Counted from the first letter of the stretch, positions 35,389 to 45,847 are shown. The stretch: 64,000 bases of DNA from Caenispirillum bisanense (GCF_900230255.1 NZ_OCNJ01000005.1:248001-312000); one strand, 5' to 3'. A program made the numbers and translations. The notes: generated by a model from the sequence alone, not told the origin.

Positions 35389-36744
35389 ATGGACATCCGG
35401 CACAAAGCCACACGCATCGATCTCTTCTCGCTGAAGACGATACAGATGCGCACCTTCCACCTCACCTGGACCGCCTTCTTCCTGTGCTTCTTCGGCTGGT
35501 TCGGCATCGCGCCGCTCATGGCCGTGGTGCGCGAGGACCTGGGCCTGACCAAGGGCGAGATCGGCAATACCATCATCGCCTCGGTCGCCATCACGGTGCT
35601 GGTGCGCCTGATCATCGGGCCGCTGTGCGACCGCATCGGCCCGCGCAAGACCTATACGGGCCTGCTGATGCTGGGCTCGCTGCCGGTCATGCTCATCGGC
35701 TTGGCCGACAGCTACGAGACCTTCCTGCTGTTCCGGCTGGGCATCGGCGCCATCGGGGCGAGCTTCGTCATCACCCAGTACCACACCTCGGTCATGTTCG
35801 CGCCGAACGTGGTCGGCACCGCCAACGCCACCACGGCGGGCTGGGGCAACCTGGGCGGCGGCGTGACGCAGATGGTGATGCCGCTGGTCATGGCCGGCGT
35901 GCTCATGTTCGGCGTCGAGCAGACGCTGGGCTGGCGCCTCGCCATGGTGGTGCCTGGCGCGGTGATGCTGGTGATGGCCGCGCTCTACTGGCGCTACACC
36001 ACCGACTGCCCGGACGGCAACTTCGCCGACCTGCGCGCCCGCGGCGCGCTGCCGCAGTCCAGGGACAGCGCCGGTGCCGGCGGCGGCTTCGTGGCGGCGG
36101 CCAAGGATGCCCGCGTGTGGGCGCTATTCGTGGTCTACGCCGCCTGCTTCGGCGTCGAGCTGACCATCAACAACATCGCCGCCATCTACTTCTTCGACAC
36201 CTTCAAGCTGGACCTGGCGACGGCGGGCATCATCGCCGGCCTGTTCGGGCTGATGAACATCTTCGCCCGCACGCTCGGCGGCGTGTTCTCCGACCGCTTC
36301 GCCCGCACCGGCGGCCTGAAGGGCCGCGTCGCCTTCCTGTTCCTGGCGCTGTTCCTGGAAGGCCTCGCGCTCATCCTGTTCTCGCAGATGACGACGCTGG
36401 TGATCGCGGTCTCGGCCATGGTGGTGTTCTCGCTGTTCGTGCAGATGAGCGAGGGGGCGACCTTCGGCGTCGTGCCCTTCATCAACCGCAAGGCCCTGGG
36501 CGCCGTCGCCGGCATCGTCGGCGCCGGCGGCAATGCGGGCGCGGTAGCGGCCGGCTTCCTGTTCAAGTCGGAGAGCCTGTCCTACCAGGACGGCCTGTTC
36601 TACCTGGGCTGCGCGGTGGTGGTGTGTTCCTTCGCCGCCCTGGCGGTGAAGTTCTCGCCCGAGGTGGCGGCCGAGGAGAAGCGCCGGTTCGACGATGCGG
36701 TCGCCGAGCGCAACGGCGTGCCCGCCGTGGCGGCGGCGGAGTGA
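35389..36744 (+). CDS. narK: Nitrate/nitrite transporter (MFS, NarK family)
   Basis: A 451-residue major-facilitator protein with twelve predicted helices. The NarK/NRT features are visible: a short cytoplasmic N-terminus, RLIIGPLCDRIGPRKTY (MFS loop 2-3), a Gly-rich helix with ATTAGWGNLGGGVTQMVMPL (nitrate signature 1) and GIVGAGGNAGAVAAGF (signature 2). The ATG at 35389 follows GAGGG; an open frame starting at 35299 is rejected because it lies within the structured leader. It supplies nitrate to the divergent nir-nas operon and shares its sigma-54/ANTAR control. Confidence 0.94.
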   Translation: MDIRHKATRIDLFSLKTIQMRTFHLTWTAFFLCFFGWFGIAPLMAVVREDLGLTKGEIGNTIIASVAITVLVRLIIGPLCDRIGPRKTYTGLLMLGSLPVMLIGLADSYETFLLFRLGIGAIGASFVITQYHTSVMFAPNVVGTANATTAGWGNLGGGVTQMVMPLVMAGVLMFGVEQTLGWRLAMVVPGAVMLVMAALYWRYTTDCPDGNFADLRARGALPQSRDSAGAGGGFVAAAKDARVWALFVVYAACFGVELTINNIAAIYFFDTFKLDLATAGIIAGLFGLMNIFARTLGGVFSDRFARTGGLKGRVAFLFLALFLEGLALILFSQMTTLVIAVSAMVVFSLFVQMSEGATFGVVPFINRKALGAVAGIVGAGGNAGAVAAGFLFKSESLSYQDGLFYLGCAVVVCSFAALAVKFSPEVAAEEKRRFDDAVAERNGVPAVAAAE

Positions 36745-36786
36745 GCGGAACCGGCGGGCGGCGGCGGTGCGGCTGCGGCCGGGCCG

Positions 36787-36891
36787 TCAGTCGCCCGACC
36801 GGGTCTGGCGCAGAAGGTGGCGGAAGATCATGGCGGCGGCGACCACGAAGCCGAGCAGCCACAGGCCTTCCCACAGGATCTGGTCGATCAT
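36787..36891 (-). CDS. 34-residue single-helix membrane protein (uncharacterised)
   Basis: A short gene on the strand opposite narK and nasT. The predicted protein starts MIDQILWEGLWLLGFVVAAA and continues with a basic tail (FRHLLRQTRSGD); residues 6-23 form one hydrophobic helix. Its start has a strong ribosome site, GAGGAGG seven bases before ATG. A possible promoter is visible upstream (-10 TACACT, complement of 36923-36928). It lies between narK (tail to tail, 42 bp) and nasT (divergent, 68 bp). I do not recognise the family. Small proteins of this form often bind a larger membrane complex. Confidence 0.6.
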   Translation of the reverse strand: MIDQILWEGLWLLGFVVAAAMIFRHLLRQTRSGD

Positions 36892-36959
36892 GGCGGCGCC
36901 TCCTCTGCCGTCGCGGTCGGCCAGTGTAGCATGACGACGGTCAGGGGTGAGCGGGCGGA

Positions 36960-37547
36960 ATGGGCGACAGGGACCTCAGCATCCTGGTCATCGACGGCGA
37001 CCCCGACCGGGCGGCGGTGGTGGAGCGCGGCCTGGTGGAGGCGGGCTGGGTGCGCGTCAGCGTCATCGGCCCCTCGGTCAACCTGCTGGCGCGCATCCAG
37101 GCGCTGGCGCCGGACGTGGTCATCATCGACCTGGAGAACCCCGACCGCGACACCCTCGAGCAGATGTTCCAGGTGAGCCGCGCCGTGCAGCGGCCCATCT
37201 GCATGTTCGTCGACCACAGCGACGACCACATGATCCACGCCGCCATCGAGGCCGGCGTCAGCGCCTACGTCGTCGACGGCCTCAAGCAGGCGCGCATCAA
37301 GCCGATCGTGGAAACCGCCATCTCGCGCTTCAACGCCTTCGACCGCCTGCGGCGCGAGCGCGACGAGGCGCAGGCCAAGCTCGCCGACCGCAAGCTGGTG
37401 GAGCGCGCCAAGGGCCTGCTCATGAAGAACCGCGGCCTGACGGAGGAGGACGCCTACGCCCTCATGCGCAAGACGGCCATGAAGCAGAACCGCAAGCTCT
37501 CCGACATCGCGCAGAGCGTCATCACCGCCTTCGAGATGGAGTTCTGA
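36960..37547 (+). CDS. nasT: Nitrate-responsive ANTAR antitermination regulator
   Basis: A 195-residue protein of the AmiR/NasT family. Residues 1-125 form a receiver-like domain (LSILVIDGDPDRAAVVERGL, then VVIIDLENPDRD). A coiled linker and the RNA-binding ANTAR domain (about residues 135-190: VERAKGLLMKNRGLTEEDAY, KLSDIAQSVI) follow. Such proteins bind paired hexaloop hairpins and prevent termination. Matching hairpins occur in the leaders of nirB and narK. nasS follows 3 bp downstream; NasS normally holds NasT inactive until nitrate or nitrite binds. Confidence 0.94.
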   Translation: MGDRDLSILVIDGDPDRAAVVERGLVEAGWVRVSVIGPSVNLLARIQALAPDVVIIDLENPDRDTLEQMFQVSRAVQRPICMFVDHSDDHMIHAAIEAGVSAYVVDGLKQARIKPIVETAISRFNAFDRLRRERDEAQAKLADRKLVERAKGLLMKNRGLTEEDAYALMRKTAMKQNRKLSDIAQSVITAFEMEF

Positions 37548-37550
37548 GCC

Positions 37551-38606
37551 ATGGCCGAGACCGTCACGCTGGGCTTCGTGCCGCTGGTCGACTGCGCCGT
37601 GCCGGTGGTCGCCCGCGAGCTGGGCTTCGCCGCCGCCGAGGGCATCGACCTGGTGCTGGAGCGCGAGGCCGGATGGGCGGCGGTGCGCGACAAGCTCGCC
37701 TTCGGCCTGCTGGACGCCGCCCACATCCTGGCCCCCCTGCCGCTCGCCCTGCACCTCGGGCTCGGCGGCATCCCGGCGGTGCCCATGGCCGTGCCCATGG
37801 CGCTCGGGCTCGGCGGCAACGCCATCACCGTCTCCCTGCCGCTGTTCGAGCGCATGAGCGAGGCCGACCCCGACGCCATGGCGGGACCGCGCGCCGGCTC
37901 GGCGCGGGCGCTGAAGGCGGTGATCGAGGCCGACCGCACGGCGGGGCGGCCGCCGCTGTCCTTCGCCACGGTCTTCCCCTTCTCCAGCCACACCTACGAG
38001 CTGCGCGCCTGGCTCGCCGGCGCCGGCATCGACCCCGACCGCGACGTCAACCTGGGCGTGGTGGCGCCGGCGCGCATGGTGGAAAGTCTCGCCAGCGGCT
38101 GGATCGACGGCTACTGCGTCGGCGAGCCGTGGAACCTGCGCGCCGTGCAGCGCGGCATCGGGGCCGTGGTCGCCAGCAAGTGGGACATCCGCCCCGACGC
38201 ACCGGAAAAGGTGCTCGGCCTGCGCGCCGCCTGGGTGGACCAGGACCCGGCGCGCACCGTCGCCCTGGTCCGCGCGCTGGTGAAGGCGGCGGCCTGGGCC
38301 GATGCGGCGGAGAACCGCCCCGCCCTGGCCCAGATGCTGGCCGCCCCGGACTACGTCGGCACCTTCCCCGAGGTGATCGCCATGGCCCTGACCGGCCGCC
38401 CGGTGCTGCAACCCGGCGGCGAGCCGGTCGCCCTCGACACCCACGTCTTCTTCCGCGACCGCGCCACCGAGCCGCTGCCGGAGCGGGCGCAATGGCTGGT
38501 GGAGCAGATGCTACGCTGGGACCGGACCGGCCTGACGGCGGAAGGGGCGAAGGCCGCCCTGGCGGCGGTGTGGCGGCCGGAGTTGTGGGCGGCGGCGGTG
38601 GGGTGA
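37551..38606 (+). CDS. nasS: Nitrate/nitrite sensor protein (NrtA-like, cytoplasmic)
   Basis: A 351-residue protein related to the nitrate ABC binding protein NrtA. It begins TVTLGFVPLVDCAVPVVARE with no signal peptide, so it stays in the cytoplasm, as expected for the sensor NasS rather than a transporter. Further family segments are LPLALHLGLGG, FATVFPFSSHTYELRAWL and WIDGYCVGEPWNL. It is coupled to nasT. In known systems NasS sequesters NasT when nitrate is absent. The order here is nasT then nasS; the opposite order is common elsewhere. Confidence 0.9.
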   Translation: MAETVTLGFVPLVDCAVPVVARELGFAAAEGIDLVLEREAGWAAVRDKLAFGLLDAAHILAPLPLALHLGLGGIPAVPMAVPMALGLGGNAITVSLPLFERMSEADPDAMAGPRAGSARALKAVIEADRTAGRPPLSFATVFPFSSHTYELRAWLAGAGIDPDRDVNLGVVAPARMVESLASGWIDGYCVGEPWNLRAVQRGIGAVVASKWDIRPDAPEKVLGLRAAWVDQDPARTVALVRALVKAAAWADAAENRPALAQMLAAPDYVGTFPEVIAMALTGRPVLQPGGEPVALDTHVFFRDRATEPLPERAQWLVEQMLRWDRTGLTAEGAKAALAAVWRPELWAAAVG

Positions 38607-38625
38607 AGGCAGCGGCACCGCGCGG

Positions 38626-38760
38626 GAACACGCCGATCTGGTGGGCCCCATCCTTGCCAGCATCGTAGAGACGGTAAAGACGTCCCCGCTCGGCGACATG
38701 CAGACCCTGGACCAGCGTATGAAGGACAACACCTTCGCCTTCGTCCTCGGCAAGGCGTAG
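38626..38760 (+). pseudogene. Possible C-terminal remnant of an unidentified gene
   Basis: After nasS, in a different frame, about 44 codons read like real protein: EHADLVGPILASIVETV, then GDMQTLDQRMKDNTFAFVLG, ending KA and TAG at 38758. The composition differs from the Arg/Pro/Ala-rich frames seen elsewhere in non-coding frames of this DNA, and third codon positions are less GC-biased. No start codon with a ribosome site is present. It could be the tail of a deleted gene. I do not recognise the family. Confidence 0.35.
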
Positions 38761-38778
38761 TCCGGCACTTCGGACGTC

Positions 38779-38813
38779 GGGAGCGGCGCCACCGCAGGCG
38801 GCGCCGCCCTCCC
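38779..38813. terminator. Stem-loop downstream of aacS
   Basis: GGGAGCGGCGCC (38779-38790) faces GGCGCCGCCCTCCC (38800-38813), giving a GC-rich stem with a small bulge. It ends 3 bases after the aacS stop (which is read leftward) and could terminate aacS or rightward transcription from nasTS. No T-run is visible. Confidence 0.45.
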
Positions 38814-38816
38814 GTC

Positions 38817-40769
<1,953 letters not shown>

Positions 40770-40876
40770 GGACGGTTCTCCCTTGTTGCTTGGTCGTCTG
40801 GCGCGACGCGGTTCCGGATGATGCCCGATTCCGCCCGCCTTCGCCAAGCCGGGAGAGGGGTTTTTGTGCGCCGCGG

Positions 40877-42703
40877 TCAGGAGGCGACGCGCACCGGCTC
40901 CGCCGCCGCGGCCGTGGCCTCGGCTTCCAGCCGATCGAGCAGGCGCAGCACCTCTGGCCGGGCGCGGTCCTCGGGAATGTCGAACAGGCCGACCCGCCGC
41001 GCCCAGGCACCGGCGGCCGGCGCGGCCGTCAGCACGGCGAGGGGCACGGCGCACAGGAAGGCGAGCAGCACCGGCGCCATCCACGGCAGCAGCGCCGGCT
41101 GCGCCCACGCCACCGCCGCCAGCAGCCCGATGCCGGCCGCTGTCTGGGGCCACAGGCCGCGCAGGGCTTCCGTCCAGGCGAGGCGGCGGGCGTCGCGCAC
41201 CTGCCCGCTCCACGTCACCGCCCGGCCGAGCGGCAGGCCGGCCATGAAGCGCGTCTGGGCCAGGCTGACCGCCGGCGCGAGCAGGGTCGAGGCGGCCAGT
41301 TCCAGCACCGCCGCCCCCGCCAGCCGCAGGCCGCCGCCATAGGCCCGCCGGGTGCGGGCACGCAGCAGCACGTCGAGCACGCCCAGGATCTTGGGCATCA
41401 GGCTCATGGTCACGACGGTGACGAACAGGGCGACGCCGCCGGCGACGTTCAGCGGCGCGGAGCCCGCATTAACATAGACTTGCGCCGTGCCAGCGGCGAT
41501 GAACAGCATCCACCCCGGCGCCCCCAGGTACATGAGGATCGCCAGCACCAGCTGCATGCGGCTCACCGGGTGCAGCCCCGGCATGCCGAGCAGGCGCCAG
41601 TACTGCATGTTGCCCTGGCACCAGCGCAGGTCGCGGCCGATGAAGCCCGGCAGGGCCGGCGGGTTTTCCTCGAAGCTGTCGTCCTCCTCGGCGAAGACGC
41701 GCACCTCCCACCCGGCGCGGCGCATGAGGGCGGCTTCCACCTGGTCGTGGCTGAGGACATGCCCACCGAGCGGCGGCCGCCCCGGCAGCAGCGGCAGACG
41801 GCAATGGTCGCGGAAGGGGCGCAGGCGGATGGCGGCGTTGTGCCCCCAGTACGGGCCGCAATCGCCCTGCCACCACGCACTGCCGGTGGTGTAGCTGCGC
41901 ATGCCGTGGCGCATGCCGAACTGGAAGACGCGGGCGAACAGGCTGCCGGAGGGCATGCCGACCACCAGCCCCTGCACGATGCCGAGCCGCGGGTCGGCCT
42001 GCATGGCCCGCACCAGCCGCACGATGGCGGCGCCCGACATGACGCTGTCGGCGTCGAGCGGCACGAAGAGGTCGTAGTCGTCGCCGCAGCGCTCCACGAA
42101 CTCGCGCACGTTGCCGGCCTTGAAGCCGGTGTTGTCGGTGCGGCGGCGGTAATGCAGGCGTTGCGGCCGCCCCATCTGGCGGCGCCATGCCTCCACCAGA
42201 CGCTCCTCCTCGGCGGCGACGGCGGGGTCGGCGGTGTCGCTCAGCAGGTGGAAATCGAACCGCGGGCCGTCGGGCTCGGCGTCCAGGCTCTGCTGGATGC
42301 AGCGCAGGCGGGCGACGGCGCGGGCGGCATCCTCGTTGCGGATGGTCATGACGACGGCGGTGCGCAGGGTGATCGCCGCCTCGCCCCGCAGCCCGGCGAG
42401 GGTCGGCGCGACGTAGAGGGCCGGATCGCGCGCCGTGTGCAGGATGACGAAGCCGATGACCGCGTTCCAGAACCCGAGCGCCAGCCATGGCAGCGTCAGG
42501 GCGAAGCCGCCCAGCATCAGCGCCTCGGTCCAGCCGATGCCGCCGCCGGCGAAGAGGGCGTACAGGGCGGCGAAGAGGCCGATGCAGGTGGCGGAAACCA
42601 GCAGGAAGACCAGGAGGCGCCGCCGGCCGAGGATGCGGGCGGCGGTGGTGTCCGGGGCCGGCAGGGCGGTGACGGCGGCCTCGGCGGCGGTGCGGCTGTC
42701 CAT
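40877..42703 (-). CDS. opgH: Osmoregulated periplasmic glucan glucosyltransferase (OpgH/MdoH)
   Basis: A 608-residue inner-membrane family-2 glycosyltransferase that makes the linear glucan backbone of periplasmic glucans from UDP-glucose. Two N-terminal helices precede the catalytic domain (residues about 105-350), which has [10 protein letters not shown], the acceptor-site acid in [12 protein letters not shown] and RDLRWCQGN (QxxRW-like). At least four helices follow. It is shorter than E. coli MdoH (847) and similar to other alphaproteobacterial versions. AGGAG precedes the ATG. No opgG neighbour is present in the window. Confidence 0.92.
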   Translation of the reverse strand: MDSRTAAEAAVTALPAPDTTAARILGRRRLLVFLLVSATCIGLFAALYALFAGGGIGWTEALMLGGFALTLPWLALGFWNAVIGFVILHTARDPALYVAPTLAGLRGEAAITLRTAVVMTIRNEDAARAVARLRCIQQSLDAEPDGPRFDFHLLSDTADPAVAAEEERLVEAWRRQMGRPQRLHYRRRTDNTGFKAGNVREFVERCGDDYDLFVPLDADSVMSGAAIVRLVRAMQADPRLGIVQGLVVGMPSGSLFARVFQFGMRHGMRSYTTGSAWWQGDCGPYWGHNAAIRLRPFRDHCRLPLLPGRPPLGGHVLSHDQVEAALMRRAGWEVRVFAEEDDSFEENPPALPGFIGRDLRWCQGNMQYWRLLGMPGLHPVSRMQLVLAILMYLGAPGWMLFIAAGTAQVYVNAGSAPLNVAGGVALFVTVVTMSLMPKILGVLDVLLRARTRRAYGGGLRLAGAAVLELAASTLLAPAVSLAQTRFMAGLPLGRAVTWSGQVRDARRLAWTEALRGLWPQTAAGIGLLAAVAWAQPALLPWMAPVLLAFLCAVPLAVLTAAPAAGAWARRVGLFDIPEDRARPEVLRLLDRLEAEATAAAAEPVRVAS

Positions 42704-42740
42704 GCGGTCTCCTGCGGAAGGACTGCGGTCGGTCGGCACT

Positions 42741-43310
42741 CTACGCGGTGGGATGGCGGGTGGATCGCTCCGGCGCGCCGTGGCGGCCCGGCAGCATGCG
42801 GGCCAGCACGTCGTCGCGGCGGACGAAATGGTGATGCAGGGCGGCCCCCATGTGCAGGGCGACCAGGGCGCCGAGGGTGATGACGCCCCAGACGTGGAAG
42901 GCGAGCACCGTCTCCGCCACCGCCCGGTCCTGCGCCACCGGCACCGGCAGGGTGAACAGGCCGAAGACGCTGACGGCGGCGCCGAAGTACGAACTGCCGA
43001 GCCAGCCGAGCACCGGCACGGTGAACAGCAGCGCATAAAGCACCCAGTGCGTCGCCAAGGCAGCCGCCTGCTGCCACCCCGGCAGGTCGGCGGGCAGCGG
43101 CGGCGGCGGATGAGACAGCCGCCACAGCAGGCGCGCGGCCGCCAGGACGAAAATGACGAAGCCGACGGAGCGGTGCAGGTCGAACAGGCTGTTCTGCGTC
43201 TCCCCCGGCCCGACGTTGAGCATGGCGATGCCGAGCGGCACCACGATGACGATGCCGAGCACGGTCAGCCAGTGGAACGCCTTCGCCGTGGCGCCATAGG
43301 ACGCAGCCAT
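42741..43310 (-). CDS. Cytochrome b561 family protein
   Basis: A 189-residue four-helix di-heme membrane protein. Haem-ligand histidines are expected in FHWLTVLGIVIVV (helix 1), DLHRSVGFVIF (helix 2), FHVWGVITLGALVALHMGAALHHHF (helices 3-4). The ATG at 43310 has GGAGGAGG six bases upstream; an ATG seven codons earlier lacks a site. It precedes opgH by 37 bp on the same strand. Such proteins move electrons between quinol and a periplasmic or membrane acceptor; the partner is not evident. Confidence 0.9.
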   Translation of the reverse strand: MAASYGATAKAFHWLTVLGIVIVVPLGIAMLNVGPGETQNSLFDLHRSVGFVIFVLAAARLLWRLSHPPPPLPADLPGWQQAAALATHWVLYALLFTVPVLGWLGSSYFGAAVSVFGLFTLPVPVAQDRAVAETVLAFHVWGVITLGALVALHMGAALHHHFVRRDDVLARMLPGRHGAPERSTRHPTA

Positions 43311-43440
43311 GACACGCCTCCTCCGATGCATCCCCCGGTGCTTACGTGAGGGCGGCGACGGTGGATCGGAAGGGGGCGCCGGGGTCGGGGAGGGTTCGCC
43401 GCCGCCGCGAGGCCGTTTTCACGGCCGCCGTAGGTGACGC

Positions 43441-43530
43441 CGTGGATGGCCGGATCAAGTCCGGCCGTGACAATTTTCGCTGTCTTTCCAAGACCTTGTC
43501 ATGCCCGGCCTCCGAGCCGGGCATTCACGG
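43441..43530. repeat. Paired-palindrome (REP/BIME-like) intergenic repeat, copy A
   Basis: Two palindromes are bounded by GTGGAT and CACGG. The first is GGCCGGA-TCAAG-TCCGGCC (43448-43466). The second is a nine-pair stem ATGCCCGGC/GCCGGGCAT (43501-43524). A less GC-rich spacer of about 34 bases joins them. Copies B, C and D in this window share the layout; A and B are inverted relative to C and D. Confidence 0.8.
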
Positions 43531-43614
43531 CTCCACCGCCGCTCGCCGTGGAGACCGGAGCCCTAAGGGCCACCGCCGTGGAGGGCGGTGCCCATGTCCG
43601 CCGGCAGAGACGCT

Positions 43615-43703
43615 CGTGGATGGCCGGGTCGAGCCCGGCCATGAGAATTTGGACTGTTGTTTCAAAAACTTGTCATGCCCGGACTTGATCCGGGCATCCA
43701 CGG
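43615..43703. repeat. Paired-palindrome (REP/BIME-like) intergenic repeat, copy B
   Basis: Same design as copy A: GGCCGGG-TCGAG-CCCGGCC, a T-rich spacer, then ATGCCCGGA-CTTGA-TCCGGGCAT and CCACGG. The two palindromes differ in loop sequence from copy A while the stems stay complementary, which suggests selection on structure. The rest of the interval 43311-43893 holds no convincing gene. Confidence 0.8.
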
Positions 43704-43893
43704 CTCCCCGGGCGGCGGCCGTGGAGAGCGGCGCCAGCGTTCGTCGCCGGAGCGGGCGGCAGACGCCGTCTGCGGGGGCGCCGGCCCTCCCACCCAGTGC
43801 CGCCAGACCCACCGAGTCGATCCCGCCCCGCCGTCGACAGTCGGCCGGGAACCGGAAAATCTTCGAATTCTTCCAATTTGCTACGGGTCTTTC

Positions 43894-43921
43894 TGGACAG
43901 GCGCCGCGCCGATGGCATAAT
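43894..43921 (+). promoter_or_regulatory. Sigma-70-like promoter of the 63-residue gene
   Basis: TGGACA (43894-43899), a 16-base spacer and CATAAT (43916-43921) form a good housekeeping promoter in a locally AT-rich stretch. The next gene on the same strand starts at 44006, leaving a leader of about 78 bases. Confidence 0.55.
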
Positions 43922-44005
43922 GCGGAACGAATTTGGGGTTTCTCCCGTGCGGAGGGGGAAAGCCTGCTGGTCCGCCCGCGGGCGGCGTTTGGAGGGGTGT
44001 TTTCC

Positions 44006-44197
44006 ATGTCCGTTACCGGCAAGACGCTCGGCATCGTCCTCATCGGCCTCGTCGGCCTGCTGGCCTATCTGGCGATCCAGATCGGCAGTGCGCTCGGCGT
44101 CGGCGTCGCCCACGGCCTGATCTACTTCGGCCTGTTCATGACGTTCAGCCTGCTCTGCCTCGTCATGTACCTGACCTCGGCGCCCGCCGCCGACTGA
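44006..44197 (+). CDS. 63-residue two-helix membrane protein (uncharacterised)
   Basis: The protein reads MSVTGKTLGIVLIGLVGLLA, a short polar turn, then a second hydrophobic helix (GLIYFGLFMTFSLLCLVMYL) and a short acidic end. GGAGGGG lies eight bases before the ATG. It has its own promoter (43894-43921) and a strong stem-loop after the stop (44215-44241), so it looks like a free-standing gene. I do not recognise a family; an inner-membrane location is the only safe statement. Confidence 0.75.
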   Translation: MSVTGKTLGIVLIGLVGLLAYLAIQIGSALGVGVAHGLIYFGLFMTFSLLCLVMYLTSAPAAD

Positions 44198-44214
44198 CGC
44201 TTCACAGCGCGTCC

Positions 44215-44241
44215 GGGGCGACGGCGTGCGGCCGTCGCCCC
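44215..44241 (+). terminator. Stem-loop after the 63-residue gene
   Basis: GGGGCGACGGC (44215-44225) and GCCGTCGCCCC (44231-44241) form a perfect 11-pair stem with loop GTGCG, 17 bases after the stop codon. There is no T-run, as is common for hairpin ends in GC-rich genomes. Confidence 0.6.
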
Positions 44242-44345
44242 GCATGGCAGACATAGACGACCCGCCAGCCGCCGCGGCCGGATCTTCCGGTGCGGCGCCG
44301 GGCGGGTTTTGTCGTTCCCGGGGCGGATGAGGCGGACCCGCCGCC

Positions 44346-44771
44346 TCACTCCCCCAGCAGATGCACCACGACCCGCCGCCGGTGCGGGCTCGCCCGGTGT
44401 TCGCACACATAGACCGCCTGCCACGTCCCGAGCGCCAGCCGGCCGTCGCTCACCGGGATGGTGAGCGACACGCCGGTCAGGGTGCTGCGGATGTGGGCCG
44501 GCATGTCGTCCGGCCCTTCCATCGTGTGGCGGTAGAGGGCGGTGTCGCGCGGCGCCAGACGCTCCAGATGCGTCGTCAGGTCGCGCAGCACGTCGGGATC
44601 GGCGTTCTCCTGGATGGTCAGCCCGGCGCTGGTGTGCTGCAGGAAGAGCGTCGCGAGCCCGCTGTCGATCCCCGAGTCGCGCACCACTCCGTCCACCTGC
44701 GCCGTCACGTCGACGAAGCCGGTGCCGCGTGTCTGCACGTCGAGCGTGGCCTGGTGTTGTCGCAGGCTCAT
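44346..44771 (-). CDS. YjbQ/UPF0047 family protein
   Basis: A 141-residue single-domain protein with the family signatures FLQHTSAGLTIQENADPDV, HIRSTLTGVSLTIPVSDGRL and GTWQAVYVCEHR. Conserved His, Asp and Glu residues suggest a metal or phosphate site. Some members have been reported to show weak thiamine-phosphate synthase activity, but the true role is unsettled. It shares its strand with the quinone oxidoreductase gene, 22 bp upstream, and may be co-transcribed. Confidence 0.9.
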   Translation of the reverse strand: MSLRQHQATLDVQTRGTGFVDVTAQVDGVVRDSGIDSGLATLFLQHTSAGLTIQENADPDVLRDLTTHLERLAPRDTALYRHTMEGPDDMPAHIRSTLTGVSLTIPVSDGRLALGTWQAVYVCEHRASPHRRRVVVHLLGE

Positions 44772-44793
44772 GGTCGCCGGTCCTCCCTCCGCG

Positions 44794-45771
44794 TCACCGA
44801 ATGCCGATCACCGCCTTGCCGACGACGCTGCGGTCCTTCAACGCGGCGATGGCGGCCGGCGCTTCGTCCAGGGCGAAGGTGCGGCTGACGCGGGGCTTCA
44901 GCTTGCCTTCCTCGTACCACCGCAGGCATTCGGCGAAGCTGGCGCGGATGCGCTCGGGCGCGAGGCGGCGGTAGGCGCCCCAGTAGAAGCCGATGATGTC
45001 GATGTTCTTCACCAGCAGCAGGTTGGCGGGGATCTGCTGCACCGTGCCGCCGGCGAAGCCGATGACGATGAGGCGGCCGTCGGGCGCCGTGCAGCGCAGC
45101 GACTGGTCGAACACGTCGCCGCCGACCGGGTCGTAGACCACGTCGACGCCGCGCCCGGCGGTGAGGGCTCGCACGCGGTCCTTGATGTTCTCCACCTTGT
45201 AGTCGATGCCGTGGTCGGCGCCGTGCTCGGCGGCGACGGCCAGCTTGTCGGTGCCGCCGGCGGTGGCGATGACGGTCGCCCCCATGGCCTTGCCGCATTC
45301 CACGGCGGTCAGCCCGACGCCGCCCGCCGCGCCGTGCACCAGCAGCACCTCGCCGGCCTTCAGCCGCGCCCGGTCGGCGAGGCCGAAGTGGCTGGTGCCA
45401 TAGGCGATGGGGAAGGCGGCGGCCGTCGCGAAGTCCATGTCGTCGGGGATGCGCATGACGTCGGCCGCCCGCGCCACGGCTTCCTCGGCATAGCCGCCGT
45501 GCTCCAGCACCGCCATGACGCGGTCGCCGGGGCTGACGTGGGTCACGCCCGGCGCCACCTCGGTCACCACGCCGCCGATCTCGAAGCCGGGGGCGAAGGG
45601 GAAAGGCGGCTTTTCCTGGTATTTCCCCTGCACGATCAGGCCGTCGGCGAAGTTGACGCCGGCCGCATGCACGGCGATGCGCACGCCGTTCTCGACCATG
45701 GTGGGGGCATCGACTTCGGCCACGCGCAAGGCGTCGGGCGTTGTGAACTCGCGGACCAGGACCGCCTTCAT
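44794..45771 (-). CDS. NADPH:quinone oxidoreductase-type zinc-free alcohol dehydrogenase
   Basis: A 325-residue medium-chain dehydrogenase/reductase. The nucleotide-binding loop is VHGAAGGVGLTAVECGKAMG (near residue 145), typical of QOR proteins, and the catalytic zinc Cys/His set is missing. Segments FADGLIVQGKYQEKPPFPF and FEIGGVVTEVAPGV fit the QorA/YhdH-like group. GGAGG precedes the ATG. It is divergent from the RNA methyltransferase gene. The physiological quinone or enone substrate cannot be predicted. Confidence 0.9.
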   Translation of the reverse strand: MKAVLVREFTTPDALRVAEVDAPTMVENGVRIAVHAAGVNFADGLIVQGKYQEKPPFPFAPGFEIGGVVTEVAPGVTHVSPGDRVMAVLEHGGYAEEAVARAADVMRIPDDMDFATAAAFPIAYGTSHFGLADRARLKAGEVLLVHGAAGGVGLTAVECGKAMGATVIATAGGTDKLAVAAEHGADHGIDYKVENIKDRVRALTAGRGVDVVYDPVGGDVFDQSLRCTAPDGRLIVIGFAGGTVQQIPANLLLVKNIDIIGFYWGAYRRLAPERIRASFAECLRWYEEGKLKPRVSRTFALDEAPAAIAALKDRSVVGKAVIGIR

Positions 45772-45784
45772 GGAAACCTCCTGC

Positions 45785-45812
45785 TTGAACGATCGACGTT
45801 TTCTCTTAAGGT
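45785..45812 (+). promoter_or_regulatory. Candidate promoter of the RNA methyltransferase gene
   Basis: TTGAAC (45785-45790), a 16-base spacer and TAAGGT (45807-45812) lie in the short AT-richer gap between two divergent genes. The -35 is good and the -10 moderate. Confidence 0.4.
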
Positions 45813-45847
45813 GCCGCCTTCAATAAGACCAAACCGGGAGCAACCCC

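Noticed and set aside
43311-44005. Several 80-280 codon frames across the repeat region on both strands
   Set aside because: They run through palindromic repeats, have no family features and no ribosome sites.
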